A DNA stretch of 64,000 bases from Desulfuromonas sp. TF (GCF_000472285.1 NZ_KI421413.1:281842-345841); one strand, 5' to 3'; positions 35,408 to 43,583 are shown, counted from the stretch's first letter. The notes: generated from the sequence alone by a model not told the origin. Translations and numbers: made by a program.

Positions 35408-35415
35408 CGATAAAT

Positions 35416-35631
35416 TCACCTGGTGCGATACTGAAGGAAAATTTTCTGGGAAACAGCGGCGAAGATGTCCTTGCGCCCGTTCATGTTCTTCAGGATGTAA
35501 CCGACAATATCCTCGCCCCGGGCGCCCTCCGGGGATGGAATGAATTCCATCTCCTCTACACTCTCGGGATGGAGCTTCAATTCTTCATTCAAAAGAGTAA
35601 TGTACTCTTCGGGGGAAACGCGCTGCTTCAT
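35416..35631 (-). CDS. 71-residue protein upstream of the RelE-like gene
   Basis: Short, mostly helical, acidic N-terminal half (SPEEYITLLNEELKLHPE, then SVEEMEF) and a basic end. No recognised domain. AGGAGG lies 5 bases before the ATG at 35631, so translation is well supported. It begins 14 bases after the hemolysin III-like gene and its stop precedes the RelE-like ATG by 8 bases, the usual antitoxin position. No DNA-binding motif is seen. Antitoxin function is a hypothesis. Confidence 0.72.
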   Translation of the reverse strand: MKQRVSPEEYITLLNEELKLHPESVEEMEFIPSPEGARGEDIVGYILKNMNGRKDIFAAVSQKIFLQYRTR

Positions 35632-35645
35632 AGCATCCTCCTTCT

Positions 35646-36323
35646 TCAGATGGGCGCCACATACCGGAAAATGGCGTAATAATGGCAGGCGCTGCCGGCC
35701 AGAACGAACCCATGCCAAACGGCATGATTGAAAGGAAGACGGTCCCAGGCGTAAAAGATCAGCCCCCCCGAGTAAAAAAGACCGCCGGCGATCAGCCAGT
35801 CGATCCCGGCCCCTGGCACCGCAGCCACCAGCGGTTCGTAGGCGATGACGATCAGCCAGCCCATGCCCAGGTAGAGCAGCGGGCCAAGGATGCGAAAACG
35901 GGCGGTCATCACCACCTTGAAACCCACTCCGGCAAATGCCAACCCCCAGACTGCGCCGAAAAGCGACCAGCCCCAAGCGCCCTGCAGGCTGACCAGCGTA
36001 AAGGGGGTATAAGTGCCGGCGATGATCAAAAAGATGCTGGCATGGTCGAGAATCCTGAAGACGTACCTGAGCCGCGGCCGCCGAACCGAGTGATACAAGG
36101 TGGAAATAATATAAAAGAGGACCAGGGTCACCCCATAGAGAGAGCAGCTCGCAACACGCCAGGGGTCGCCCTGCTGAGCGGTTATCCGAACCAGCGCGAC
36201 AAGTCCGACAACGCTCATCAGGGCTCCCGCGCCGACCGTGATGCGGTTGGCCAGTTCCTCCCCGTCCGTATAGACGACGAGGCGCTCTCTTATGAATTTC
36301 TCTTCCTGGTCTTTGCTTGTCAT
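35646..36323 (-). CDS. Hemolysin III/AdipoR (TrhA) family membrane protein
   Basis: 225 residues with seven hydrophobic segments. The N-terminal ELANRITVGAGALMSVVGL is the family's opening. Metal-ligand positions are present in ISTLYHSV, in LDHASIFLIIAGTYTPF, and in the C-terminal FNHAVWHGFVLAGSACHYYAIF. These proteins belong to the progestin/adiponectin-receptor superfamily and are linked to membrane lipid homeostasis. The name hemolysin is historical. Its ATG overlaps the nitroreductase stop by 4 bases (ATGA), so the two are translationally coupled. Confidence 0.92.
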   Translation of the reverse strand: MTSKDQEEKFIRERLVVYTDGEELANRITVGAGALMSVVGLVALVRITAQQGDPWRVASCSLYGVTLVLFYIISTLYHSVRRPRLRYVFRILDHASIFLIIAGTYTPFTLVSLQGAWGWSLFGAVWGLAFAGVGFKVVMTARFRILGPLLYLGMGWLIVIAYEPLVAAVPGAGIDWLIAGGLFYSGGLIFYAWDRLPFNHAVWHGFVLAGSACHYYAIFRYVAPI

Positions 36324-36859
36324 TCCTCAGCGGAGCGGCGATAAGTGTTGATATGGATTTTATCGAACGGCAGGGATTCCTTCGGATGTCCCGGAGGGTT
36401 TTCGTCCGGATGCCCAATGCCGATAATCGAGGCGACCACATAGCGCTTCGGCAAGCCCAGAACCTCCCTCAGGTACTCTTCCGCGCTGCGCCCGTCGCCG
36501 TGGGGCCGCAGGCGAATCTGGGCCCAGCAGCTCCCCAGTCCCATCGATTCCGCGGTCAGCTGAACGATGATCGAGGCGATGGCGCAGTCCTCCACCCAAA
36601 CATCGCAGCGCTCCGGATCGGCGCAAACCACCACCGCCAGAGGCGCCCCTTTCAGAAAGGCGGAACCGTGCTCCTTGGCGAGGGCGAGCTCATCCAGCAT
36701 CACCTCATCGGTGACGACGATGAACTCCCAGGGATTGCGCCCCCGCGACGAAGGCGAACGCAAGAGCGCTTCTGCCAGAATGTCGATTTCATCCTTCCTC
36801 AACGGTTCAGGCTGAAACTTGCGGATACTGCGACGTTTTTCAAGTAATGGCAGAAGCAT
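36320..36859 (-). CDS. Nitroreductase family FMN enzyme
   Basis: About 179 residues from the ATG at 36859, with AGAGGG 4 bases upstream. An ATG at 36877 would add six residues but lacks a site. Family motifs: RRSIRKFQPEPL at the FMN-binding N-terminus, SPSSRGRNPWEFIVV, and the C-terminal LGLPKRYVVASIIGIGHP. Such enzymes reduce nitroaromatics, quinones or flavins with NAD(P)H. The true substrate is unknown. In operon with a zinc-ribbon protein upstream and a hemolysin III-like protein downstream. Confidence 0.9.
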   Translation of the reverse strand: MLLPLLEKRRSIRKFQPEPLRKDEIDILAEALLRSPSSRGRNPWEFIVVTDEVMLDELALAKEHGSAFLKGAPLAVVVCADPERCDVWVEDCAIASIIVQLTAESMGLGSCWAQIRLRPHGDGRSAEEYLREVLGLPKRYVVASIIGIGHPDENPPGHPKESLPFDKIHINTYRRSAEE

Positions 36860-36883
36860 GCTACCCTCTCTTTTCATCTCGGC

Positions 36884-37108
36884 TCAACCGCAGAAAATCC
36901 GCACCAGTTTTCGGATCGGTCCCGTCCATGAACAGCCCGTACAGGCAATCTTGGAGAAATCGAGTCCCGAGAGATCGGCATGGGAGACTTCGGTCGGAAA
37001 CGGCTTGCGGTCGGGATCGACATGAAAGTAGATTTCCTCGCCGGCGGCATTGTGCACATAGAAACGATGGCCGCCGCAGGCGGGACACAGCAGATATTTG
37101 ATCGGCAT
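36884..37108 (-). CDS. 74-residue double CxxC (zinc-ribbon-like) protein
   Basis: The sequence has two CxxC knuckles, CPACG near residue 8 and CTGCS near residue 57, which would bind one zinc or iron. The stretch between them is mixed beta (HRFYVHNAAGEEIYFHV). No named family is recognised. The gap to the nitroreductase ATG is about 24 bases, so it is probably the first gene of the operon running to 35072. No strong ribosome-binding site is seen before the ATG at 37108 (GGCGGGCAAGCGAGTGAT). Confidence 0.68.
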   Translation of the reverse strand: MPIKYLLCPACGGHRFYVHNAAGEEIYFHVDPDRKPFPTEVSHADLSGLDFSKIACTGCSWTGPIRKLVRIFCG

Positions 37109-37164
37109 ATCACTCGCTTGCCCGCCATAGCCGAAGGCGACGGCGGGTCACTCGTCATTTGGCA

Positions 37165-37227
37165 CTTACAGCTTATAACTTCTAGCTTCTAGCTTACAGC
37201 TTCTAGCTTACAGCTTACAGCTTGCAT
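37165..37227 (-). repeat. Nine tandem heptamers (CTGTAAG/CTAGAAG type)
   Basis: Exactly nine contiguous 7-base units on the + strand: CTTACAG, CTTATAA, CTTCTAG, CTTCTAG, CTTACAG, CTTCTAG, CTTACAG, CTTACAG, CTTGCAT. The unit follows CTT(A/C)(C/T)A(G/A). The array ends 3 bases short of the isochorismatase stop codon, in the gap between two minus-strand transcription units. It resembles the short tandemly repeated heptamers known from cyanobacteria and common in deltaproteobacterial intergenic DNA. Confidence 0.9.
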
Positions 37228-37230
37228 TTA

Positions 37231-37803
37231 TCACTTGCTCTTGATCATTCCGGATACCGCCTTGAACTCAGGTGCGGAGGCCGTGTACAGGAGCTGAAAC
37301 AGCACGGTCTCGGCGGTGGTAACCACCGCGCCGGCGCGGGCGGCGTTGTCAAGGGCGCTGAGATAATCGATCTTGCCCCGGGAAATGATGGCATCACGCA
37401 CCAGGTGAACGTCGTAGCCGCCTTCGATCAGCCCCAGCACGGTCTGGTAGACGCATACATGCGCCTCCATGCCTGTCACGATCACCTGAGAGCGGCCGAG
37501 ATCCCTGAGACGCTCGAGAAACTCAGGCTCACCGCAACATCCGAAGGTCATCTTCTCGACCACGATACTTTCACAAGCGGCAGAGAGTTCGGGTACGGTT
37601 TTGCCCAGCCCCTTTGAATACTGCTCGGTGGCCATAACCGGCATCTTCAGTTCGGCTGTTCCTTTGATCAGGAGATCGATATTCCTCAAGATGCTAGCAT
37701 AGACCGCCGTGTCCATGCTGGGAATAAGTCTTTGCTGGACATCCACCACCAGCAGCACGGCCTTTTCCCGGTCGAGCCGGAATCTGTCGAGATTTTCGGA
37801 CAT
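37231..37803 (-). CDS. Isochorismatase-like cysteine hydrolase
   Basis: 190 residues. The catalytic triad is visible: Asp in LLVVDVQQRLIP (about residue 21), Lys in VVEKMTFGC (about 83), and Cys in GMEAHVCVYQT (about 117), with the preceding cis-peptide segment VTGMEAHVC. These enzymes hydrolyse C-N or vinyl-ether bonds (nicotinamide, isochorismate, ureidoacrylate types). The substrate is not identifiable. GGGAG precedes the ATG by about 8 bases. Stands alone between a heptamer array and a 158-base gap. Confidence 0.9.
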   Translation of the reverse strand: MSENLDRFRLDREKAVLLVVDVQQRLIPSMDTAVYASILRNIDLLIKGTAELKMPVMATEQYSKGLGKTVPELSAACESIVVEKMTFGCCGEPEFLERLRDLGRSQVIVTGMEAHVCVYQTVLGLIEGGYDVHLVRDAIISRGKIDYLSALDNAARAGAVVTTAETVLFQLLYTASAPEFKAVSGMIKSK

Positions 37804-37961
37804 GGATTTCTCCCTGGTTGCAGTTCGATGCGGAATCAGGTTTCAGGCTCTATATTCTGTCCCAGTGTAATTGATCACAACCCATTGTGAAAGATTTTCC
37901 CCAGGCGTTTAATTGCACAAAATTGTATCGTGATGGAAGAAAGGGTTCAATCCGCCTGTCA

Positions 37962-39056
37962 TCAGGAGAAGAGGCGATCGATAAGGTCGAAATCGAACCT
38001 TTTTCGCGCCAGCTTTTGGATAAGACCTATCTTTTCGACATCCTCCGCAGTCAGTTTGGCGACGTCCTCATTGATGGCGAGAAAGACCTGGGCCGTTGTC
38101 TTGTTCGTGCGCAGGCAGGGAATGCCGCTTTTGTCGAGGATCTGCTGAGTGATCCGGGTTATCGGCGCCACCCCGGGGATGACCAGACCGGCTATTTTTG
38201 GGCGGAATTCCGGAAGGCAATAGAGATTGGCCAGGGTCACCAGCAGCTCGTCCCGGGAACTGGTGACGGTCAGGAGGGTGTCGTCCTGCAGCAGGTCGAC
38301 TACCCGCTGGGTGGCGGCTGCACCGATCTGCACATGATGGACGATCCGCATCAGGTTCTCGCTGTTCCCGTTCACTTCTATTCCCAGGATATGGGCCACG
38401 TGCTTGAGGGTCGGATGGGCAAGTACCGGCTGAAAATTGAAGCCGCCAATCACTTCGAATTCGGCGTCCTGAAAAGCGAGCTGCAGCAGATGCACGGTTT
38501 TGTCCCGCTTTTGGGGAACTAGTTTGTTCGCCACCAGAAGCCTGACCTCCGCCCCCATCTTCTCGTACAGGGCCAGATTCATGCAGACCGCGTCAATTGA
38601 GCTTCCCACCCCACCACTGGTCACCATCATCACCGGCGCACCGACCATCGCTGCAACGCGGGCATTCGAGAGACCAAGCACCGAACCGACTCCGCTGTGC
38701 CCTGCCCCCTCGATAATGAGAAAGTCGCATTCTCTGTCCAGGCGTTCCACCGCCCGCATAATGCGTCCTCCGAATTCTGCCACCGGGATCTTCCCCTCGA
38801 TCACCTCCTGCGTCATCCCCGGCTCGACCACCACCGGGCACATGTCGTCGATAAGATGCTCCAGGCCATAGACCTGGGCGATCATCGCCGGATCGGTATC
38901 GATCCGGCGTCCGAGAAAATCGATCGGCTTCGGTCCGATCGGCTTGATAAAACCGATCCGCTCGTAGCGCTTACGGGCATGATAGAGGAGGGAAAGGCTG
39001 ATGGTGGTTTTGCCGCAGTCCTTGCTGGTGGCGGAGATGAATATCTTCTTGGCCAT
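37962..39056 (-). CDS. P-loop BioD-like/DRTGG-domain protein
   Basis: 364 residues. The N-terminal dethiobiotin-synthetase-like P-loop domain has Walker A SATSKDCGKTT and IIEGAGHSGVGSVLGL. The C-terminal DRTGG domain (about 215-330) includes HVQIGAAATQRVVDLL and TSSRDELLVTLANL. The same pair makes up the N-terminal regulatory part of long phosphotransacetylases (E. coli Pta), but the acetyltransferase domain is absent. It may be a free-standing regulator of Pta or acyl-phosphate metabolism. Role unproven. Confidence 0.86.
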   Translation of the reverse strand: MAKKIFISATSKDCGKTTISLSLLYHARKRYERIGFIKPIGPKPIDFLGRRIDTDPAMIAQVYGLEHLIDDMCPVVVEPGMTQEVIEGKIPVAEFGGRIMRAVERLDRECDFLIIEGAGHSGVGSVLGLSNARVAAMVGAPVMMVTSGGVGSSIDAVCMNLALYEKMGAEVRLLVANKLVPQKRDKTVHLLQLAFQDAEFEVIGGFNFQPVLAHPTLKHVAHILGIEVNGNSENLMRIVHHVQIGAAATQRVVDLLQDDTLLTVTSSRDELLVTLANLYCLPEFRPKIAGLVIPGVAPITRITQQILDKSGIPCLRTNKTTAQVFLAINEDVAKLTAEDVEKIGLIQKLARKRFDFDLIDRLFS

Positions 39057-39113
39057 GGAGAAAACCTTGGTTCAGAGGGTCGGAGAGTTCGGAGAAGGCA
39101 ATCGACAGAGGCA

Positions 39114-39162
39114 TGAGAGGTGAGGTGTGAGGAGTAAAACCCGCCTCACGCCTCACCTCTCA
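39114..39162. repeat. Inverted repeat with 19-base arms
   Basis: Arms TGAGAGGTGAGGTGTGAGG (39114-39132) and its mirror (39144-39162) differ at one position and flank an 11-base loop. The right arm reaches into the stop codon of the ACT-domain gene. The arms themselves are built of GTGAGG-like units. No T-run follows on either strand. Confidence 0.85.
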
Positions 39163-39693
39163 CGCGGCGGAGACAGTGATATCGACGTTCAGGTCGTCGG
39201 CAACCGCCGATAGACCCGATTCAAAATGCTCGGCCGCACCGCTGCCTGGAAGGTGAACGTGGATGTCCATCACGTAGATGGTCGTCCCGCTTCCCGGGGA
39301 GGCCTTGACCGTGGACTGAAGATTGAAGATGTTCACACCATGGTCGGCCAGAAACTGGCTGATCTTGTAGACAATGCCCGCCTGATCCTCCCCTTCGACG
39401 TGCAACACGCAGACGACGTCCTCCCGGTCGGCGCTTTCCCGGCGCTTCTGCAACGGGCGCAGGAAGGCGGATATCCCCTTGTCCCGCTCCAACCGGCGAC
39501 ACTCCCGAGCCAGAAGGTCCTCTATTCCCGGGTTCTGACTGGTGAACAGCAGGATCAAGGTGAATTCATCGGCCAGCAGGGTCATGGTGGTTTCTTGGAG
39601 ATTGCAACCGTTATCGAACAGAAGTCTGGTCACATCGGCGACGATCCCCGGACGGTCCTGTCCGAAAGCGGTCATGATATAGCGATTATCCAT
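39160..39693 (-). CDS. GcvR-like tandem ACT-domain protein
   Basis: 177 residues made of two ACT domains: one opening YIMTAFGQDRPGIVADVTRL with NLQETTMT, the second with VLHVEGEDQAGIVYKISQFL and GVNIFNLQSTV. This is the organisation of the glycine cleavage repressor GcvR and related ligand-binding regulators, which bind amino acids and act through protein contacts. No DNA-binding motif. GAGGAGGACGGG precedes the ATG. The partner in this organism is unknown and no gcv genes are nearby. Confidence 0.87.
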   Translation of the reverse strand: MDNRYIMTAFGQDRPGIVADVTRLLFDNGCNLQETTMTLLADEFTLILLFTSQNPGIEDLLARECRRLERDKGISAFLRPLQKRRESADREDVVCVLHVEGEDQAGIVYKISQFLADHGVNIFNLQSTVKASPGSGTTIYVMDIHVHLPGSGAAEHFESGLSAVADDLNVDITVSAA

Positions 39694-39809
39694 CCCGTCC
39701 TCCTCGTTAAATGCACAGTGGGCGATCGATCCGACACATCCTCAGAGAGACACCGTAAACGATGTTAATATAGCAGGGAGAACCCCGAAGATTCAACCGG
39801 TATCGGAAA

Positions 39810-40208
39810 TCAATGCCTCAGATCTCTCCCTCCCTCCACCCGCTCAAGCCATTTTTTCAGCATCTCGATGACCCGGCTCGCCTCGAAGACGGTAAGCTTG
39901 CGCAGGTCGTCCTTTCCTATGGCATGCTCGACGAAGCCGGCCAGAGATTCAGCGCCGGGATGGTCGACAGCACCGGCGTCAGCAAGTCTGCGCCAGAGGA
40001 CATGCATCAGACCTGTCTGACGGAAGGTGGAGGGGCGCCACCCTTTCTGGCGGAAATGATCGATCAGGTCGGCAGCCTGGCGTTCGCTCAGGTCGGCGGC
40101 TGATTCCTTTCCGTAGCGGTCCCACAAGACCCCGCGATAGGTGTCGTCGTCAAGCTTCAACTCTTTTTTTGCAATGTGAATTTTAGCCAGTTCCCTGCGG
40201 TTCGGCAT
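39810..40208 (-). CDS. GemA-like protein (Mu gp16 family), orphan
   Basis: 132 residues matching the GemA/DUF1018 family: opening RRELAKIHIAKKELKLDDDTYRGVL, central DLIDHFRQKGWRP, and a C-terminal helical region. In phage Mu, GemA is an early protein that modulates host gene expression and DNA topology. No other phage gene is present within many kilobases, so this is a domesticated or remnant copy. An AAGGGGGTTAT site precedes the ATG. Intact and likely expressed. Confidence 0.8.
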   Translation of the reverse strand: MPNRRELAKIHIAKKELKLDDDTYRGVLWDRYGKESAADLSERQAADLIDHFRQKGWRPSTFRQTGLMHVLWRRLADAGAVDHPGAESLAGFVEHAIGKDDLRKLTVFEASRVIEMLKKWLERVEGGRDLRH

Positions 40209-40380
40209 ATAACCCCCTTCTTCTCATCCTCCTCTCTTTATATTTTAGCGTGTACATCTTCTCGAGAAAAGCCGCATGCTCCCTAACATGAAGTAAATAT
40301 TTTTCCATCCCCCGCTGGCGGAATGTAGATTAACTGCTAAGCTGAACCCTGAATCTGGTAGTCGATAAAGGAGATGCGAG

Positions 40381-40893
40381 ATGCTGAACAATCGAATAAA
40401 ATGGATTATGGTGTTGCTGGTTTTGTTCCATATCACCCTTGCCTGCAGCAAGAAGGAAGATACGAAAACGGAAGGGGCCAAACAGGAGACGCCAAAACAG
40501 GAGACGCCGGCGGAGCAGAAGAGCGCCATGACCGGTCAGAGCCAGGAAGAGGCTCAAACGAAAACAGCAGGGCAGGAGAAAGAATCGAAAACCATGGCTG
40601 CCGGATCCCCGGGGACGGCGGAGCAGTCCGGAACCGGAGCAACGACATCCGGCGGTCAGGGGGAAGGGATCTATCAGCAGGCCTGTTCATCCTGCCACGC
40701 CACTGGCGTTGCGGGCGCGCCAAAGACAGGCGATGCACAGGCCTGGAGCAGCCGCATCGCAAAAGGAGAAGAGCAGATGGTGCAGAACGCCATCAACGGC
40801 ATCGGCGCGATGCCACCAAAGGGAGGCAATCCCTCTCTCAGCGAGGAGGAGATCCGGGCCGCCGTCAATTACATGATAGAACAGAGCCGCTAG
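40381..40893 (+). CDS. Cytochrome c5-like lipoprotein, mono-heme
   Basis: 170 residues. N-terminal signal with lipobox ITLAC (Cys22), then a 65-residue Lys/Glu/Gln-rich low-complexity linker. The cytochrome domain follows, with heme motif CSSCH and the distal methionine in IGAMPPKGG, ending in EEIRAAVNYMIEQS as in cytochrome c5. The linker would tether the heme domain at a distance from the membrane. Likely a periplasmic electron carrier for respiration. AAAGGAG lies 7 bases before the ATG. Confidence 0.92.
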   Translation: MLNNRIKWIMVLLVLFHITLACSKKEDTKTEGAKQETPKQETPAEQKSAMTGQSQEEAQTKTAGQEKESKTMAAGSPGTAEQSGTGATTSGGQGEGIYQQACSSCHATGVAGAPKTGDAQAWSSRIAKGEEQMVQNAINGIGAMPPKGGNPSLSEEEIRAAVNYMIEQSR

Positions 40894-40916
40894 GGGCCCC
40901 GTTTGGTTAGTGAGGA

Positions 40917-41240
40917 ATGATGAAAAAGAGACTTCTCGCCCTGCTTCTCGCCATAGCCATTCTCGGCGTCGGATGCGCCACGGTAGGTCGGGAATTCCCT
41001 GCCCACTCCGTCGACAACATCACCATCGGGGAGACGGACCGGTCGGAAATCCAGCGCATGTTCGGCAATCCCTGGCGCACCGGAATCGAGGACGGCAAAA
41101 AAACCTGGACCTACGCCCATTACCGCTACTCCCTTTTCGGACCGGAGCAGACCCGTGACCTGCTGATCCGCTTCGACGACGAGGGGAAAGTGGCCTCCTA
41201 CTCCTTCAATACGACTTACGAGGAAGATCGCACGAAGTGA
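40917..41240 (+). CDS. BamE/SmpA-like small lipoprotein
   Basis: 107 residues with lipobox LGVGC. The SmpA/OmlA domain is recognisable: ITIGETDRSEIQRMFGNPWRTG with the DG-K-TW turn (EDGKKTWTYAHYRY) and the closing LLIRFDDEGKVASYSF. Proteins of this fold include BamE, part of the outer-membrane protein assembly machine, and other small outer-membrane stabilisers. Whether it is the functional BamE is not certain. Its start follows the cytochrome stop by 23 bases. Confidence 0.87.
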   Translation: MMKKRLLALLLAIAILGVGCATVGREFPAHSVDNITIGETDRSEIQRMFGNPWRTGIEDGKKTWTYAHYRYSLFGPEQTRDLLIRFDDEGKVASYSFNTTYEEDRTK

Positions 41241-41281
41241 GGGGAAGGCCGAATACATGTATAGATATTGACTGAAATGCA

Positions 41282-42412
41282 TTAATGGGTAGTAGCATCT
41301 GCACCCGGCTCGACCTGCGCCACCTGACCGGAAGTCTGCAGGCGCGTTATCCGTTCGGAGGGGGGAAGGCTGCCGAGTTTTGCTGCGGCACTGTAAAAAT
41401 CAGCCAACTGTCCTTCCTTCTCATAAAGGAGGCGCTGAAAGGCCGGTACAAGATCATGATAGGTGCTCATTGAACTGAGTCGCGCGTTGTTCAGATCGGC
41501 CATGAGATTATCATATCCCTTGTAGCCTCCCCAGCTTTCCTTGAGTTCCTGGTAGCGCTCTCTGCCCTTCGCGATGATCGTCTCCTTTTCCCGGCGCATT
41601 TCCGCTTTCGGCTGGCTGCCTGCATATAGATAGGCCAGTTCAGACCGCACTTCGGCTAAAATCCGGCGCACGGCTTCATTGCGATCAAAATAATCCTGAT
41701 AATCGGTCATGCCAGTGGAATTGCCGACATGCTCCAGCCACCTTCGCACCCCTTCCATTTCCACCGTGGTAGCGAAAGCCTCGTTGAAAGAACTGTCCCC
41801 CTTGACGTAAAGCTGCTGATGAGCCAGCTCGTGAAAGATCATTCCTGCAAGGTGGGATTCAGACCGACCGAGAAAGGTGTTTAGAACAGGATCGTCGAAC
41901 CAGTTAAGAGTAGAGTAGGCGGGCACTCCGTAAAGATAAACTTCCTTCCCCTCCCGCCGCAGCCTGTCGGCGAACTTCTCCGCCTCCTCTCGCTCGAAGT
42001 ATCCGCGATAAGAGACACAACCTGCCACGGGAAAACACCACTGAACAGGTTCCAGGGAGAATTCGGGGGCGGCGACCACGTTCCAGACCACATAGGGACG
42101 GCCGAGGTCGCCGTAGGAGCGGTAGCTGCCATTGTCCGGCAGTCCAAGCTCGCTGCTCGCGAAGTCACGGATAGCCAGCACTGTCTGAAGCTGCCCCTTG
42201 AGGGCAGTCGGGGTTTCCGGGTCCTGGAGAAGTTCCGGAATCGGCGTACACTTGTTCATGACCCCGAAATGACCGGTGGCGCACTGGACGTAATAACCCA
42301 GATCTGCGCAGGAACTGAGCAGCATGCAGCCGCCGAGAAGTAAGAACAGCAGGGCATACCTGAAGCTCCTGCCTTTTCTAGAATCCTTTTTCCCAGTCAT
42401 TCGGTCATTCAT
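41282..42412 (-). CDS. COG4324-type predicted aminopeptidase lipoprotein
   Basis: 376 residues with a lipobox LLSSC after a basic N-terminus. The zinc motif is MIFHELAHQQLYV with a downstream Glu in NEAFATTVEMEG, the arrangement of the COG4324 (Aminopep, PF10023) metallopeptidases. Preceding segments GYFEREEAEKFADRLRREG and VPAYSTLNWFDDPVLNTF belong to the same family. Probably acts in the periplasm or at the outer membrane. The substrate is unknown. GAGG is 8 bases before the ATG. Convergent with the BamE-like gene. Confidence 0.88.
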   Translation of the reverse strand: MNDRMTGKKDSRKGRSFRYALLFLLLGGCMLLSSCADLGYYVQCATGHFGVMNKCTPIPELLQDPETPTALKGQLQTVLAIRDFASSELGLPDNGSYRSYGDLGRPYVVWNVVAAPEFSLEPVQWCFPVAGCVSYRGYFEREEAEKFADRLRREGKEVYLYGVPAYSTLNWFDDPVLNTFLGRSESHLAGMIFHELAHQQLYVKGDSSFNEAFATTVEMEGVRRWLEHVGNSTGMTDYQDYFDRNEAVRRILAEVRSELAYLYAGSQPKAEMRREKETIIAKGRERYQELKESWGGYKGYDNLMADLNNARLSSMSTYHDLVPAFQRLLYEKEGQLADFYSAAAKLGSLPPSERITRLQTSGQVAQVEPGADATTH

Positions 42413-42729
42413 GCAATCATCCTCATCCTATTTTTCCGGCCCAATGATTTCCGCCGGTGGTCATAAAGCTGTTCCCAGCATATCCTCACGGGCATAGTGT
42501 GTCAATTACCTGTTTTTGCGTATAAAAAAGCCGCCGAAATGATCACTCGGCGGCCGTTTCCATAACTGGGACTTAAATATTCAGAATCATTCAGCACGAA
42601 TCACTCGGATCTGCTCTCGGAGGCCCACATAATCTGATAAAGACGAATTTAAAAGCAGTGTGAACCTACTTATTAACAAATCTAAACAAGTTCAGATTGA
42701 ATTATAACCTGCATGAACGCCTCGGGCCC
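42413..42729. other. 317-base intergenic region
   Basis: Contains the terminator at 42524-42554 of the minus-strand ferredoxin-type gene. Between that terminator and the gene's stop (42555-42729) the sequence is AT-rich with no reading frame that has a ribosome-binding site. The part before the aminopeptidase start holds no clear promoter consensus. Confidence 0.5.
42524..42554 (-). terminator. Rho-independent terminator
   Basis: On the minus strand GCCGCCGA pairs perfectly with TCGGCGGC around a nine-base loop and is followed by six T. It lies 175 bases beyond the ferredoxin-type gene's stop. Confidence 0.82.
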
Positions 42730-43452
42730 TTATTTGCGTTCTCCCTGAATCCCGATCCTGACCGTCTCCAAGGGAACACCCTTACCACTGGCGGCCACAG
42801 CCTGGCGAGCAATGGCGATGAGCCCGGAACAACAGGGAACCTCCATGTGCATGACGGTGAGGCTTTTAATATCGTTATTTTCGAGGATGGCCGTGAGTTT
42901 GTTCAGGTAGGCCTGGCCGTCGTCGAGTTTGGGGCAGCCGATGAGCAGAGCCTTGTCCCGGAGAAAATCGTGGTGAAAATCGGCATAGGCGAAGGGGACG
43001 CAGTCGGCCGCCAGAAGAAGATCGGCATCCTTGAGAAAGGGGGCGCTCGGCGGTACCAGGTGGATCTGCACCGGCCACTGGCGAAGTTGCGACTGACGGT
43101 TGCCGATCTCTTCTTTAGCCGGTGAGGATTCCTCTTTCCCGAAGGTCATCAGGCGAGCCGAAGGACAGCCTCCATGGTGGGAGGAATGAGCCGCCGGGGA
43201 CGGCTTTTCCAGCTTCGCTGAAAGGTGTTCCTCCACCGCCTCTTCATCGAATTCATCGGCTTCCCGCTGCTCGATGGTAATGGCATCCAGGGGACAGTCT
43301 CCGAGGCAGGCGCCCAGGCCATCGCACAGGTTGTCGGCGATCAGCCGTGCCTTGCCGTCGACGATCCGGATCGCGCCTTCGGCACAGGCCGGAACGCAGA
43401 GGCCGCAGCCGTTACATTTTTCCTCATCTATTTTTACGATCTCTCTTTTCAT
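42730..43452 (-). CDS. Two-cluster ferredoxin-domain protein
   Basis: 240 residues from the ATG at 43452, with GGGGAGAG upstream. The longer frame adds seven residues without a site. Two [4Fe-4S] motifs lie at the N-terminus: CNGCGLCVPACAEGAI and CDGLGACLGDCPLDAI. The rest contains scattered cysteines (CPSARL, AADCVPF, IGCPKLDD, VPCCSG) that may bind a further cluster or thiol partner. The arrangement resembles iron-sulfur proteins found with nitrosative-stress genes such as hcp, but hcp is not in this window. A TATAAT sits about 80 bases before the start (43535-43530). Confidence 0.86.
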   Translation of the reverse strand: MKREIVKIDEEKCNGCGLCVPACAEGAIRIVDGKARLIADNLCDGLGACLGDCPLDAITIEQREADEFDEEAVEEHLSAKLEKPSPAAHSSHHGGCPSARLMTFGKEESSPAKEEIGNRQSQLRQWPVQIHLVPPSAPFLKDADLLLAADCVPFAYADFHHDFLRDKALLIGCPKLDDGQAYLNKLTAILENNDIKSLTVMHMEVPCCSGLIAIARQAVAASGKGVPLETVRIGIQGERK

Positions 43453-43583
43453 CGGACTCTCCCCTGCAATCAAGTTCTGAACGGCAAGCCGCCGCCTATG
43501 TAAGAACTAATGTCCAAATATCGATCTTCATTATAATACCACAGGGGCCGGATTGCGGTCCAAAGCGCCCAAATGGGCCGCCC

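Noticed and set aside
34952..35413. 153-codon plus-strand frame
   Set aside because: Antisense to the RelE-like gene, which has better translation signals and operon context.
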